NCBI GenBank assembly: GCA_041623475.1
Contig: JBFJWU010000004.1
Span: forward strand, 1-22,918
Direction of reading: 5' to 3'
DNA: 22,918 bases
Source: JBFJWU01 sp041623475 [NCBI: bacterium]
Lineage (GTDB): Bacteria; J088
Positions 7,720-16,536 of the stretch are shown piece after piece (the first letter of the stretch is position 1; the number at the start of each line of letters is the position of its first letter). A model generated the notes under the pieces. That model did no database searches. It saw nothing but the letters and a program-made list of their open reading frames with translations, and was not told where the DNA came from. The translations under genes and the position numbers were made by a program.

Positions 7720-9330
7720 CTATTGTTCGGGGAAGATGACCCCGGGGTTCATCCGTCCGGCTGGATCCAATGCGTGTCGCGCGCCTTTCCAGGCACGGTA
7801 CCAGAGTTCCGGTAATTCCTTGTGTGCCCAGGGTGCGTGGTCCCGTCCGCATGCGTGGTGGTGACTGGCTGTGCCGCCGTACTTGATTACCGCATCGGTC
7901 GCCGCGGTCTTGATGACCGCATATTGCTCGTGTTCAGCTCCACGCCTGGCCGGCGCGAAAAAGCTGAAATAAAATGCAACACCATCGGGGTAGGCGTGAG
8001 TGGTTCGGCAGAGCACGCCGCCGCCGCCGCACTGCGACTGAAGTACATTCATGACGTCGTCACGGACATCGCGGTAGAACTGGTGCGCCTCGCGCCAGGG
8101 AATCGCTGTTTCAAAGGTTTCTGCAATCACGCCCCATTCGATCATCAGGTCTCGCAGATAAGGCTGTTTGAAAAAGGTATCGCGCCAGCCGTCGACCGAT
8201 TCGTCGCTGTTGCTGCTGCCCGCGGCGGTTCGCGCCTTGCCGCCAAATTCGGTTGCGATTTTCTGTGCGCGCGCATGTTGCTCGTCTACAGGAAAGTCAG
8301 CCGATTCAAATCCAAGGATCATCGTTGCACCAACGGCGCCACCGGACCCCGAGATGCCAGCGCTCATCATGGCCTCAAACGGATCCAGGACCCGCAGGTG
8401 GGCTGGGTACAGTCCAGACTGGACGATGGCCCTGGCCGCATCCAGCCCGGATTCAAAGTCCGGGAAATGGAGTGATGATGTAGATTTATGGGTTGGCTGG
8501 CGGACGATCCGAACCCGGGCCCGGGTAATAATCCCCAACGACCCTTCGCTGCCGATCCAGAGCCGGTTCGGATCCGGGCCAACGCTGCCAGCTGGCAGCG
8601 TCCTTGATTCGGACACGGTGCCGTCCGGTGCCATGACCTGGAGGCTGGCGACCCGGTCATCGATTTTTCCCAGCAGGGTCGAATAATGGCCGCCGCTGCG
8701 CGTCGCAATCCAGCCGCCGACGGTCGAAAAATAGTAGCTTTGCGGATAATGGCGGATACTCAGGCCTTGCTGGCGAAGCGCAGCGTCCAGGGCCGGAGCC
8801 AGGATGCCGGCTTCGACGTAGGCGTGTCGCGATGTTGTGTCGATGTCGAGCACTTTGTCCAGGCGGCCAAGATTGATGGTCACTGTCCCATCGAATCGGC
8901 TGGACACAACCGGGTTGACGCCGCCGGTGACGCTGGTTCCGCCGCCAAACGGGATTATCGCGGCATTGACCTGGTCCGCCCATTCCATGGTCGAGGCCAG
9001 TTGTTCCAGGTTGCCGGGGAATGCAACGACATCCGGCAAGTGGTTGAACCTGCCGTGCCTCATGTTGAGAACGTCCAGGTAACTTTTGCCCGCGCCGTGG
9101 AGCAATCGTTGATGAGGGTCCGACGAATACCAATCCTGACCCGGCAGAGTCAGGCGGGACCGGGCCAATTCCGCCTGATCCGGGGAGACCGGCGGCGGCA
9201 GTTCACCAGGTGTAACGCCAAACGTACTGGTCAGGAGCCTGCGTACGCGTTCGCGCTGCTGCTCGGGGACGCCTTCTCCGGTCAGTCCCCAGCCCCAGTA
9301 TTTCCGCTTTCCGAAGTCGTTGAACGTCAA
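7720..9330 (-). CDS. FAD-binding oxidoreductase, alkyl-DHAP synthase-like
   Basis: A 536-residue protein of the VAO/PCMH flavoprotein fold. The N-terminus KYWGWGL and the block NMRHGRFNHLPDVVAFP are typical of alkyldihydroxyacetonephosphate synthase relatives. The FAD-binding loop is PFGGGTSVTGG from P127, followed by STVGGWIATRSGGHYS and GSEGSLGIIT. The C-terminal part has the His triad H490-H492 (SHHHACGRDH) and ALDPAGRMNPGVIFP. In eukaryotes the enzyme swaps the acyl group of acyl-DHAP for a fatty alcohol, the first ether bond of ether lipids; bacterial homologues may do this or oxidise other substrates. The start is TTG 9330, since no ATG or GTG lies between the upstream stop and the conserved N-terminus. 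It is seven bases behind the FadL-type gene and lacks its own clear ribosome binding site, so translation is probably coupled. Confidence 0.86.
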   Translation of the reverse strand: MTFNDFGKRKYWGWGLTGEGVPEQQRERVRRLLTSTFGVTPGELPPPVSPDQAELARSRLTLPGQDWYSSDPHQRLLHGAGKSYLDVLNMRHGRFNHLPDVVAFPGNLEQLASTMEWADQVNAAIIPFGGGTSVTGGVNPVVSSRFDGTVTINLGRLDKVLDIDTTSRHAYVEAGILAPALDAALRQQGLSIRHYPQSYYFSTVGGWIATRSGGHYSTLLGKIDDRVASLQVMAPDGTVSESRTLPAGSVGPDPNRLWIGSEGSLGIITRARVRIVRQPTHKSTSSLHFPDFESGLDAARAIVQSGLYPAHLRVLDPFEAMMSAGISGSGGAVGATMILGFESADFPVDEQHARAQKIATEFGGKARTAAGSSNSDESVDGWRDTFFKQPYLRDLMIEWGVIAETFETAIPWREAHQFYRDVRDDVMNVLQSQCGGGGVLCRTTHAYPDGVAFYFSFFAPARRGAEHEQYAVIKTAATDAVIKYGGTASHHHACGRDHAPWAHKELPELWYRAWKGARHALDPAGRMNPGVIFPEQ

Positions 9331-9337
9331 TGGCGAA

Positions 9338-11143
9338 TCAGAAAATAACGTTGACCTGAAGGCCGACGCTCAGGTAACCACCACTCAATTTGTAGCCGGG
9401 ATATCCCGGCGACAGGATCTGTGTTCCGTCGACGTAGTCAGCCAGTTCCTGCAATTGGGGGTCGACCGTTTCGAAACCTGCGTCTTCCGGTCCATTCGAT
9501 GGCTCATCATCCAGGTCCGGGAACGCATCCGAATCGTTGGTCTGGCTTAGGACACGATCCTCGGATTTACGGGTAGTTGTGGGGGAAATCTGTCGGTATT
9601 GCGCGTACGTGCCGACCGTCACAAAGCTGTGGACCTGATACTCAAAGAAGCCGCTGTAAACGTGCGTGTCAGCATCCAGGATGTTGAAAATCCCGTCCTG
9701 CGTCGGTACAGGCGTCGGTTCGTATCGATAACCGACCGACCCTTCCCACTTTTCCTGTCCATAGGACACGCCAAACGCCGGTGACACGGTGTTATTCAAT
9801 TGATTACGATTGTCAGACGGGTCCCAGACGCTGATTTCAATATCGTCGCCGAAATTGTCATCGATCAACCGGCAGATTTCATCCGGTCCGATCGAAACAA
9901 AATCCTCAAAGTCGGACGGAATCAACGTGTTGATCTGTTCTTCAAGGTCAGCGAAGGTGCGGATCAGGTCACAGGCGCCACCGGAAATACCGGCACCGGA
10001 AATGTTGGCTTCGACTGCAAAGGGTGGCCGGTATTTTGACCACTGCTTCCAGGTGGCATCCGCGAACAGGCCAAGTCCGTCGATCGGGTAAAAGGCGAAG
10101 CCGCCGCCCAGTTGTCGGGGAGTAAATACACCGCCTGTCAGGACTTCAGCAGGAATCTCCTGAGTGCCGAACGGTGAATCAAGGATCAGCAGCGTGTCAG
10201 CCTTGACGTTAACATTCTGCTGGTCGCGAAACGAAACGCCCAGGTCTACCCAATCCGCCGGACTGTACTGGATTCCGGCTACCGGTGCGAATACCGGAGG
10301 CAATTCGACAAAACCGTCAACCAGGAACGTAATATCCGCCAGGTTCGGCTGCGGGTTCAGCAAGGAGCCGATTCGCAGCTCTGCCGGCAGGATGACATTG
10401 GCATCAATTCCCGCCGATACATCAACCAGAACGTCGACACCGATACCCAGTCGCAGGCCCTCCATGACTTCGACGGCACCGCCGATGTCGACCACAATTC
10501 GATGGGGGGCATCATCATATTTCAGGAAGTAGGGGGTGGTTGGTCCCTTGATGCGCTGGTAGATAATCGGGCCAAGGGGCAGGAAGATCGAAACGCCTGC
10601 CGCTGCAAAAGCGTCTTCCGGATCAATTGCCAGCGGCACCGAACCGCCCAGCGTGATGCCGTTGACGCGGTCCGGGTTTTCAGCCTTCCTGCGTACGTCC
10701 TGGTAGAGCCGCTGGAAGGCCCCCCGAACACCGGAACTGTCGGGATTGCCGATTCCCGCCGCGCGCTCCAGGTAATTGTTGTAGCGCGTGAAGTCCTTGA
10801 CGCAGGTATCATCTTCGTCGCTGGTTCCGCACGTTGACGTAATGTCACCGGAATCAATCAGGCTGAAATTACTGAAATCAAGGAAATGGTCGTTTCGCAG
10901 GGGGGCGTAGGTCATCAGCGGCTCACCGTGCATATAGGACACGACACCTTCCCGCTGCTTTTCCTTGATCAGTCCGGCCGGGTTATAAAAGAGCGCCGCC
11001 GGGCCTGCGGCGCCGCCAGTCAGCGCTCCGCCCTTACCCATGCTCTGACCGTCATAGCCGATATAGGACCATGCATTGGCCCGGGCCTCACCGGATGCCA
11101 GCAACAACACAGACAACAATGGCAACAGGAAACGGTGTTTCAT
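9338..11143 (-). CDS. FadL/OmpP1 family outer-membrane transporter
   Basis: A 601-residue protein with a signal peptide (MKHRFLLPLLSVLLLASGEARA, cleavage before NAWSYIG). The mature N-terminus has the FadL pattern: SMGKGGALTGGAAGPAALFYNPAGL, with the NPAG motif of the hatch domain. Many alternating beta strands follow and the protein ends NVIF with a terminal aromatic residue, as expected for BAM-dependent insertion. FadL proteins let long-chain fatty acids or aromatic hydrocarbons cross the outer membrane. At 601 residues it is longer than the roughly 420-450 of classic FadL; extra loops near residues 90-165 (two cysteines, CGTSDEDDTC) and an acidic loop near residue 400 account for this. 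The ribosome binding site AGGAGG (11155-11150) is ideal. It is first in an operon with the alkyl-DHAP-synthase-like enzyme. Confidence 0.85.
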   Translation of the reverse strand: MKHRFLLPLLSVLLLASGEARANAWSYIGYDGQSMGKGGALTGGAAGPAALFYNPAGLIKEKQREGVVSYMHGEPLMTYAPLRNDHFLDFSNFSLIDSGDITSTCGTSDEDDTCVKDFTRYNNYLERAAGIGNPDSSGVRGAFQRLYQDVRRKAENPDRVNGITLGGSVPLAIDPEDAFAAAGVSIFLPLGPIIYQRIKGPTTPYFLKYDDAPHRIVVDIGGAVEVMEGLRLGIGVDVLVDVSAGIDANVILPAELRIGSLLNPQPNLADITFLVDGFVELPPVFAPVAGIQYSPADWVDLGVSFRDQQNVNVKADTLLILDSPFGTQEIPAEVLTGGVFTPRQLGGGFAFYPIDGLGLFADATWKQWSKYRPPFAVEANISGAGISGGACDLIRTFADLEEQINTLIPSDFEDFVSIGPDEICRLIDDNFGDDIEISVWDPSDNRNQLNNTVSPAFGVSYGQEKWEGSVGYRYEPTPVPTQDGIFNILDADTHVYSGFFEYQVHSFVTVGTYAQYRQISPTTTRKSEDRVLSQTNDSDAFPDLDDEPSNGPEDAGFETVDPQLQELADYVDGTQILSPGYPGYKLSGGYLSVGLQVNVIF

Positions 11144-11453
11144 TCAGGTCCTCCTCGGTGACGCTGGGGGCGCGAACAGGCACATAACGGTCAACAACTG
11201 CCGACGCAAAATGTTCCGTAAAACCCGGTTTGAGGGTACCCGATGTGCCGCCTCGTCGCCAACGCAGGCCGGGGTATATGCCTCATATTGCGGCAGGCAA
11301 CCGAACGGCCGGGCTGGGCCCCTCGTACGCCACGATTCCGGGATTCAGTCGACACTGCGGGTGGTCTCTGCTAATATGGGGTGGTTTATGGCCCCCGCAC
11401 GACTTGAATCTGGTGTGGCGGGCTAATCGGAACCATTCCAGAAGAGGAACAGA
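11144..11453. other. intergenic region between the FadL-type gene and rpsP
   Basis: These 310 bases hold the AGGAGG of the FadL-type gene at the left end, the rpsP promoter at 11349-11377 and the rpsP ribosome binding site (AGAGGAA) at the right end. Open frames across it on both strands have no family features. I see no tRNA, riboswitch or clear promoter for the leftward gene. Confidence 0.5.
11349..11377 (+). promoter_or_regulatory. sigma-70-type promoter of the rpsP operon
   Basis: TCGACA (11349-11354, 5 of 6 to TTGACA), a 17-base spacer and TAATAT (11372-11377, 4 of 6 to TATAAT). Transcription would begin near 11384, giving a leader of about 70 bases to the rpsP ATG. Confidence 0.55.
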
Positions 11454-11963
11454 ATGTCCGTACGAATTCGTATGCAACGCAAAGGCCGCAAGAAGCGTCC
11501 GTTTTACAGGATTGTCGCGGCAGATCGCCGGGCGCCGCGTGACGGCCGCTTTATCGAGATGCTGGGTACCTACGACCCGTTGCAGGAGCCGCCCGTCATC
11601 AAACTGGACCACGACCGGATCAAGCACTGGCTGGACAACGGGGCGACGCCTTCCGATACCGTTCGCAATCTGATCCGTCACGTTAATGACGAGTCGGCCG
11701 AAGGATTGGAAAAAATGTCCCAGCCCAAGCCGAAGACCAAGGCGCGTGCCGCCGAAAAGGCCCAGGCCAAGGAAGAAGCCGCAGCGGCACCGGTAGAGGA
11801 AGCGGAAGCGCCTGCCGAAGAAGCTGCAGAGGAAACAGCGGAAGCTGCTGCCGAGACCGAGGCTGCCGCCGAGACCGAAGAGGCTCCAGCCGAAGAGGCT
11901 TCCGAGGGCGACGCCGAGACGACTGAGTCTGACGAAGCCGACGAATCCAAAGACGACTCCTGA
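11454..11963 (+). CDS. rpsP: 30S ribosomal protein S16 with long acidic C-terminal tail
   Basis: A 169-residue protein. Residues 1 to about 80 are a full S16 ([57 protein letters not shown]), a small-subunit protein needed for 16S rRNA folding. The rest, about 85 residues, starts basic ([15 protein letters not shown]) and becomes a low-complexity Ala/Glu tract ending DESKDDS. Typical S16 has 75-90 residues; tails of this kind occur in scattered lineages and are presumed disordered. The ribosome binding site is AGAGGAA about 7 bases before ATG. It heads the operon rpsP-rimM-trmD-SPOUT methyltransferase. The KH-domain gene that often follows rpsP is not there. Confidence 0.97.
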   Translation: MSVRIRMQRKGRKKRPFYRIVAADRRAPRDGRFIEMLGTYDPLQEPPVIKLDHDRIKHWLDNGATPSDTVRNLIRHVNDESAEGLEKMSQPKPKTKARAAEKAQAKEEAAAAPVEEAEAPAEEAAEETAEAAAETEAAAETEEAPAEEASEGDAETTESDEADESKDDS

Positions 11964-12011
11964 CCAGACCGGGGGCCGCCTGCGGCTTCCGGATCAATCC
12001 CGGACACGCGA

Positions 12012-12530
12012 ATGACCGATCGAACCCGCCCGGATGACCTGTGGCTGGAGGTCGGACGAGTAACCAAACCGCACGGGCGGAATGGCGCGTTCGTCTATCG
12101 CCCGCATTCCGGACAGTTGTCAGGAATGGACGCGGGTACCGTGATCCGCCTGGTTACGACAAGTGGTAACCGTATCGACACAGAAGTGGCCTCGATCCGA
12201 CCGTTCAAGAAGGGTGGTCTGCTGGAACTTCCTGACAACCCGGACGAGCCCGACCGGTTGCGCGGCGCAGTCGTCTGGATGCGCCGTTCTGATTTGCCGC
12301 CGCTGGACGAGGGTGAGGTTTACGTCAACGATTTGTTGGGGTTGACTGCGGTCCTTCCGGATGGTCGTGTGGCCGGTGTCGTGGTCGATGCAACCGATGC
12401 GGGCAACGGTATCGTCCTGTTCGTGGACGGGGACCTGGCTGGCACCGTCCTTTATCACGCGGACTGGGTTGGCGATCCGGATTTTGATAAGGGGACCCTG
12501 CCGCTGGCGAAGGCTCCAATCGCCTCGTGA
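12012..12530 (+). CDS. rimM: 16S rRNA processing protein RimM
   Basis: A 172-residue protein of normal length. The N-terminal RimM domain shows LEVGRVTKPHGRNGAFVYRPHS (residues about 11-32), then the central FKKGGLLELPDNPDEPDRLRGAVVWM. The C-terminal PRC-barrel begins at VYVNDLLGL and contains DGRVAGVVVDATDAGNG. RimM assists maturation of the 30S head and binds S19; next to rpsP and trmD this is the standard place. The gap to rpsP is 48 bases with only a weak GGA before ATG. The last codons overlap the GTG of trmD by 4 bases (GTGA). Confidence 0.93.
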   Translation: MTDRTRPDDLWLEVGRVTKPHGRNGAFVYRPHSGQLSGMDAGTVIRLVTTSGNRIDTEVASIRPFKKGGLLELPDNPDEPDRLRGAVVWMRRSDLPPLDEGEVYVNDLLGLTAVLPDGRVAGVVVDATDAGNGIVLFVDGDLAGTVLYHADWVGDPDFDKGTLPLAKAPIAS

Positions 12531-13210
12531 ATTTCACAGTTTTTACATTGTTTCCGGAATTTTTTTCCGGGCCCCTGACGACCAGCCTTCTGGGAAAGGC
12601 AGCTGACGGGGGCCTGGTCAATGTGTCGCTCGTCAACTTTCGCGATTTTGCCGAGGGTCGACATAAGACCGTTGACGAACCGCCATACGGTGGCGGTCCC
12701 GGCATGGTCTTGAAGCCTGAGCCCATCGTCGCCGCGTTCGAGGCCCATCCCCCTGCGCCCGGGGGAATACGCATTTTCCTGACCCCATGGGGGCAACCAC
12801 TGAACCACGCGCTGGTTGAGGATCTGGCTGACAAGCCGGACATTCATATCCTTTGCGGACGCTACGAGGGGGTCGACGAGCGGGTCGTCGATGGCTGGAT
12901 TGATCTCTGCGTATCGATCGGGGATTTTGTGTTGTCCGGCGGCGAGCCCGCCGCCGCATGTTTGATCGATGCGGTCAGCCGTTTTGTGCCCGGCGTCCTG
13001 GGGGAGCCGGACAGCCTGGTGGTCGAAAGTTTCAGCGACGGGTTGCTGGAGGGGCCGCAGTACACAAGACCGGCAGAATTCCGGGGGCGGGTTGTGCCCG
13101 ACGTACTGCTCGGCGGCAATCACCAGGCAATTGCAGACTGGCGGCGACAGCAGGCGCTGCACCGTACGCAAACGGTTCGACCGGACTTGCTGGATGACGA
13201 TGCTGGGTAA
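12527..13210 (+). CDS. trmD: tRNA (guanine-N1-)-methyltransferase TrmD
   Basis: A 227-residue SPOUT enzyme that methylates G37 of tRNA at N1, which prevents +1 frameshifting. All family blocks are present: FTLFPEFF at the N-terminus, DEPPYGGGPGMVL, ILCGRYEGVDERV (cofactor knot), SIGDFVLSGGEPAA, GLLEGPQYTRP, and LLGGNHQAIADWRR with RPDLL at the end. It starts with GTG overlapping the rimM stop, so it is translationally coupled. At its 3' end it overlaps the next gene by about 11 bases. It is at the short end of the family's length range because the C-terminal domain stops soon after RPDLL. Confidence 0.97.
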   Translation: MNFTVFTLFPEFFSGPLTTSLLGKAADGGLVNVSLVNFRDFAEGRHKTVDEPPYGGGPGMVLKPEPIVAAFEAHPPAPGGIRIFLTPWGQPLNHALVEDLADKPDIHILCGRYEGVDERVVDGWIDLCVSIGDFVLSGGEPAAACLIDAVSRFVPGVLGEPDSLVVESFSDGLLEGPQYTRPAEFRGRVVPDVLLGGNHQAIADWRRQQALHRTQTVRPDLLDDDAG

Positions 13211-13760
13211 CCTGCACGTCGCCCTGCTGCATTGGCCAATGATTGACAAGGTCGGTGACACAATTGCGACTGCGACGACAAATCTGGATATCCACGACAT
13301 TGCCCGGGTGACCCGGACATATGACGTTGGCCGGTACTGGATCGTCCAGCCCCAGCAGGCGCAGAACGCGATGATCAAACGCCTGGTATCCCACTGGACC
13401 GACGGACCGGGCGCGGCGATACATCCCGACCGCCCCAGCGCCCTCGGCCAGGTCGATGTTGTCCGTGATTTGACGGAACTCCAGGCTGAATTGTCCGGCG
13501 ACGTGTGCTGGGTTGTGACAACCGCACGGGCTCAGCCAGGCGCAATTTCAGTTGTTGACCTGGCGTCGGACCTGAAATTGCGTCCGGACACGACGTTTGT
13601 ACTTTGCTTTGGGACCGGCTGGGGGATGGCACCGCAAGTCATCGCCGCGGCGGATAAGGTCCTGGAGCCGATCCAGGCGGGCCGCTACAACCATTTAAGC
13701 GTTCGGTCGGCAATGGCGATATACATCGACCGAATCTGGCAGGCCCGCCAGGGAACTTGA
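13200..13760 (+). CDS. trmD-linked SPOUT RNA methyltransferase (COG4752/TM1570-like)
   Basis: A 186-residue protein. The blocks VALLHWPMIDK, ATTNLDIHDIARVTRTYDV, YWIVQPQQAQ, RLVSHWTDGPGA, FGTGWGMAPQV and YNHLSVRSAMAIYIDR are those of the SPOUT RNA methyltransferase family found next to or fused with trmD in Thermotoga, Aquifex and deltaproteobacteria. The FGTGWG and LEP...YNHLSVRSA motifs form the knotted SAM site. Its RNA target is not known to me. The start is ATG 13200, or ATG 13194 two codons earlier; both overlap trmD. This gene sits where rplS would be in many genomes; rplS is not in the window. It ends 13 bases from the convergent uvrB gene with no clear terminator between. Confidence 0.88.
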   Translation: MLGNLHVALLHWPMIDKVGDTIATATTNLDIHDIARVTRTYDVGRYWIVQPQQAQNAMIKRLVSHWTDGPGAAIHPDRPSALGQVDVVRDLTELQAELSGDVCWVVTTARAQPGAISVVDLASDLKLRPDTTFVLCFGTGWGMAPQVIAAADKVLEPIQAGRYNHLSVRSAMAIYIDRIWQARQGT

Positions 13761-13773
13761 CGGGCCACACGGG

Positions 13774-15789
13774 TCACCCCAGCTGCAGGGCGATTTCCCG
13801 CATTCGCTGCACCTGGTCGCGTAACTCGGCAGCTTTTTCGAAGTCCAGATCCCGTGCAGCGGCGTGCATCTGCATTTCCAGTTCACGGGCCTCGTCCAGC
13901 AACTGCTCGGGGCTGTCATACTTGTGGACAAACTCGGCAGCTTCTGCCAGTTCCTCCTGTGGCCCGTCACCATAGATCAAGCCGTTGCTGATCTCACGGA
14001 CGATACTTTGGGGTTCTATGCCGTGGGTCTCATTAAACTCCGACTGGACTGCGCGACGCCGATCGGCTTCGGCCATGGCCGCCCGGATACTGTCAGTTTC
14101 GCGGTCGGCGTACATCAATACCCGGCCGTCGACATTACGGGCCGCGCGGCCCATGACCTGGATCAGGCTGCGGGTGCTGCGCAGGAATCCTTCTTTGTCC
14201 GCATCAAGGACAGCGACCAGCCCGACCTCGGGCAGGTCCAGGCCCTCACGCAGCAGGTTGATGCCGACCAGGACGTCAAAGCTGCCGCGACGAAGTTCAC
14301 GCAGCAATTCGACGCGCTCGATCGTATCAATGTCGGAATGCAGGTACTTGGTACGGACACTGTGCCCGTCCAGGAACTCTGACAGGTCTTCCGCCATCCG
14401 TTTGGTCAGGGTCGTCACCAGAACACGGTATCCGCGGTCGACAGTTTTGCGTATCTCACCCAACAGGTCATCGACCTGTACGGTCGCTGGCCTGATTTCG
14501 ACAACCGGATCGAGCAGCCCGGTCGGACGAACGATCTGTTCGACCACCTGGTCACCGGCGCGCTCCAGTTCCGTATCGCCAGGCGTGGCCGACACGTAGA
14601 TCACCTGTCCGACCCGTTCTTCAAACTCGCTTGCCCGCAGCGGTCGGTTATCCAACGCCGATGGCAGGCGGAACCCGTGCTCTACCAGATTCTGCTTGCG
14701 GCTGCGGTCGCCACGATACATACCCCCGACCTGGGGTAGGGCAATGTGGGATTCATCAATGACCATCAGGAAATCATCGGGGAAATAGTCCAGCAGGGTC
14801 GGCGGTGGTTCGCCCTCGCCGCGGCCGGTCAGGTGCCGCGAGTAGTTTTCAATACCCGGGCACCAGCCCATTTCCTCCATCATTTCGACGTCGTAAAAGG
14901 TGCGTTGCTCCAGCCGCTGGGCTTCCAGCAGTCGGTTCTCTGACCGCAGCAGTTGCAGGCGTTCACCCAGTTCGTCCTGGATCCGGACCACCGCCTGCCG
15001 CAAGCTGTCGCTGCCGGTGACCCAGTGGCTGGCCGGGTAGACCGAGTAGCGGTCAATCTCCTCGAGGGTCCTGCCTGTCAATGGATCAAACATGCTGATT
15101 CGGTCGACTTCGTCGCCAAAAAATTCAAACCGGACCGCTTTTTCAGCCTCATGAATGGGAAAGACTTCGACCTGGTCTCCCCTGGCCCGAAATGTCCCCC
15201 GGTGGAAATCATAGTCGTTTCGGGCGTACTGGATCTCGACCAGTTTCCGCAGAATCGAATCCCGGCTGACCTGTTGCCCTGTGTACAGCGACACCAGCAT
15301 CCCGTAGTAAGCCTCGGGGCTGCCAATGCCGTAAATGCACGACACGCTGGCGACGACAATGGTGTCGGTTCGCTCCAGGATGGCACGGGTCGCCGCGTGC
15401 CTCAGTTTGTCGATCTCTTCGTTGATCGAAGAATCCTTTTCAATGTATGTGTCAGTTGTCGGCAGGTATGCTTCGGGCTGGTAGTAGTCGTAGTAGCTGA
15501 CGAAGTATTCGACCGCGTTGTTCGGAAAGAATGATTTGTATTCCTGGTACAACTGGGCAGCCAGGGTCTTGTTGGGTGCCAGGACCAGTGCCGGGCGCTG
15601 GATGGCCTGGATCACGTTGGCAATTGTAAATGTCTTTCCCGAACCTGTAACCCCCAGCAGGACCTGGTCGCGCACGCCATTCTGCAGCCCATCGACCAGG
15701 CTTTCAATTGCCTGGGGCTGGTCACCGGCGGGCTGGAACACGGATTCCAGTTCAAACTCGCGGACCCGTTTTCGCGGCAGGGTCGTCAC
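13774..15789 (-). CDS. uvrB: excinuclease ABC subunit UvrB
   Basis: A 671-residue protein, the usual UvrB length. UvrB is the helicase-like damage-verification subunit of nucleotide excision repair and is loaded by UvrA. Seen in order: the N-terminal block [14 protein letters not shown], Walker [11 protein letters not shown] with K52, the beta-hairpin [12 protein letters not shown] that clamps [21 protein letters not shown], helicase motifs V-VI ([23 protein letters not shown]), and the C-terminal UVR motif ([19 protein letters not shown]) that contacts UvrC. I start it at GTG 15789, which overlaps the upstream stop as GTGA; ATG 15822 would add 11 atypical residues. The coupling means it is produced together with the unknown protein upstream. 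Confidence 0.97.
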   Translation of the reverse strand: MTTLPRKRVREFELESVFQPAGDQPQAIESLVDGLQNGVRDQVLLGVTGSGKTFTIANVIQAIQRPALVLAPNKTLAAQLYQEYKSFFPNNAVEYFVSYYDYYQPEAYLPTTDTYIEKDSSINEEIDKLRHAATRAILERTDTIVVASVSCIYGIGSPEAYYGMLVSLYTGQQVSRDSILRKLVEIQYARNDYDFHRGTFRARGDQVEVFPIHEAEKAVRFEFFGDEVDRISMFDPLTGRTLEEIDRYSVYPASHWVTGSDSLRQAVVRIQDELGERLQLLRSENRLLEAQRLEQRTFYDVEMMEEMGWCPGIENYSRHLTGRGEGEPPPTLLDYFPDDFLMVIDESHIALPQVGGMYRGDRSRKQNLVEHGFRLPSALDNRPLRASEFEERVGQVIYVSATPGDTELERAGDQVVEQIVRPTGLLDPVVEIRPATVQVDDLLGEIRKTVDRGYRVLVTTLTKRMAEDLSEFLDGHSVRTKYLHSDIDTIERVELLRELRRGSFDVLVGINLLREGLDLPEVGLVAVLDADKEGFLRSTRSLIQVMGRAARNVDGRVLMYADRETDSIRAAMAEADRRRAVQSEFNETHGIEPQSIVREISNGLIYGDGPQEELAEAAEFVHKYDSPEQLLDEARELEMQMHAAARDLDFEKAAELRDQVQRMREIALQLG

Positions 15790-16376
15790 GAAGGCCCGCC
15801 TGCCAGTGCAGACAGGCGGCACTGGTCATCCAGGGCGCGGATCGCCGCTTCAATGTCAGCCTTGATGTCATTGAAATCTGCCATTTCTGACAATTCCATG
15901 TCATCGTCGTCCAGTGCTTCAGACAGTTCCAGCAACAGGGCCGAATGCCGGCCAAGTCGTTCAAACGCGTCTGCCGCCTGGCCGCTGAACTGGTCGGGGT
16001 CGAGGCCAGATGCGTCCAAGCCATCTGCAAAAGACAGCAGTGCATGACCGACGCGGGCACAGCTTTGGGCCAGTTTCTGTCCGGTCTTGGCGGGCAGCAG
16101 GTCGCGGCTTTCGTTCAACGCCGTACCAACCTGGCTGCGTACTGCATCGGCCAGGTTCAATGCCCTTCGACCCTGGTTGGCATCCTTGAACTTGACAATG
16201 CTGCCAGTCATCATGCCCAGGGCGTCGGCAGTTTCGTAGGCGCGGCCGCCCAGGCCACATCCCGCCGCGAACAGGATTACCTGTTCGGCATAGAACGGCT
16301 GGCTGCCAGCTGTCAGTAACGCTGCCAGGTCGGCAGCCTTGCGATCCAGCTTTGCCCTGTTGAACGTGTTTGTCAT
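15786..16376 (-). CDS. unknown helical protein coupled to uvrB
   Basis: A 196-residue protein with no signal peptide or membrane segment. I start it at ATG 16376, which has GGAG 11 bases upstream; ATG 16430 would add 18 residues but has no ribosome binding site. The sequence is almost entirely helix-forming: [34 protein letters not shown], then [24 protein letters not shown], a middle block with [20 protein letters not shown], and an acidic end ([20 protein letters not shown]) before the final helix. I recognise no domain. Its stop overlaps the uvrB start by 4 bases, so ribosomes probably pass from one to the other. That makes a role linked to DNA repair or to UvrB abundance worth testing, but the sequence itself does not show it. 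Confidence 0.72.
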   Translation of the reverse strand: MTNTFNRAKLDRKAADLAALLTAGSQPFYAEQVILFAAGCGLGGRAYETADALGMMTGSIVKFKDANQGRRALNLADAVRSQVGTALNESRDLLPAKTGQKLAQSCARVGHALLSFADGLDASGLDPDQFSGQAADAFERLGRHSALLLELSEALDDDDMELSEMADFNDIKADIEAAIRALDDQCRLSALAGGPS

Positions 16377-16492
16377 TCCGAGTTTTTCTCCGCTTGCCTG
16401 GCCAACGCGCCGCTGGTGACGCGAACTCATTATTGTCGCACGACGCTGCCAACAGCCTCAGCCAATGGTGTGCGGGGGTGGGGCCATTGCGC

Positions 16493-16498
16493 TAAACT
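16493..16498 (+). promoter_or_regulatory. possible -10 element of the epimerase operon
   Basis: TAAACT, the same hexamer as in the promoter at 18440, lies 39 bases before the epimerase GTG. No good -35 is seen 16-18 bases upstream, so this is weak. Confidence 0.25.
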
Positions 16499-16536
16499 GG
16501 AATCTTCCCGGAACCCATGAAAAGGAAGCAGAAATC

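Noticed and set aside
7822-8475. 217-codon open frame on the plus strand
   Set aside because: It lies wholly inside the flavoprotein gene on the other strand and has no family features.
11166-11210. Possible promoter for the FadL-type gene on the minus strand
   Set aside because: TTGACC is present, but no -10-like hexamer lies at the right distance; other hexamer pairs match too poorly.
11678-12067. Ser/Ala-rich open frame on the minus strand
   Set aside because: It is the complement of the GC-rich repetitive codons of the S16 tail.
12455-13378. 307-codon open frame on the minus strand
   Set aside because: It is the complement of trmD and the SPOUT methyltransferase gene, both certain on the plus strand; its sequence has no domain pattern.
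13761-13790. Possible terminator hairpin between the SPOUT methyltransferase gene and uvrB
   Set aside because: Only four bases of each side (TGAC/GTCA) pair and there is no T-run.
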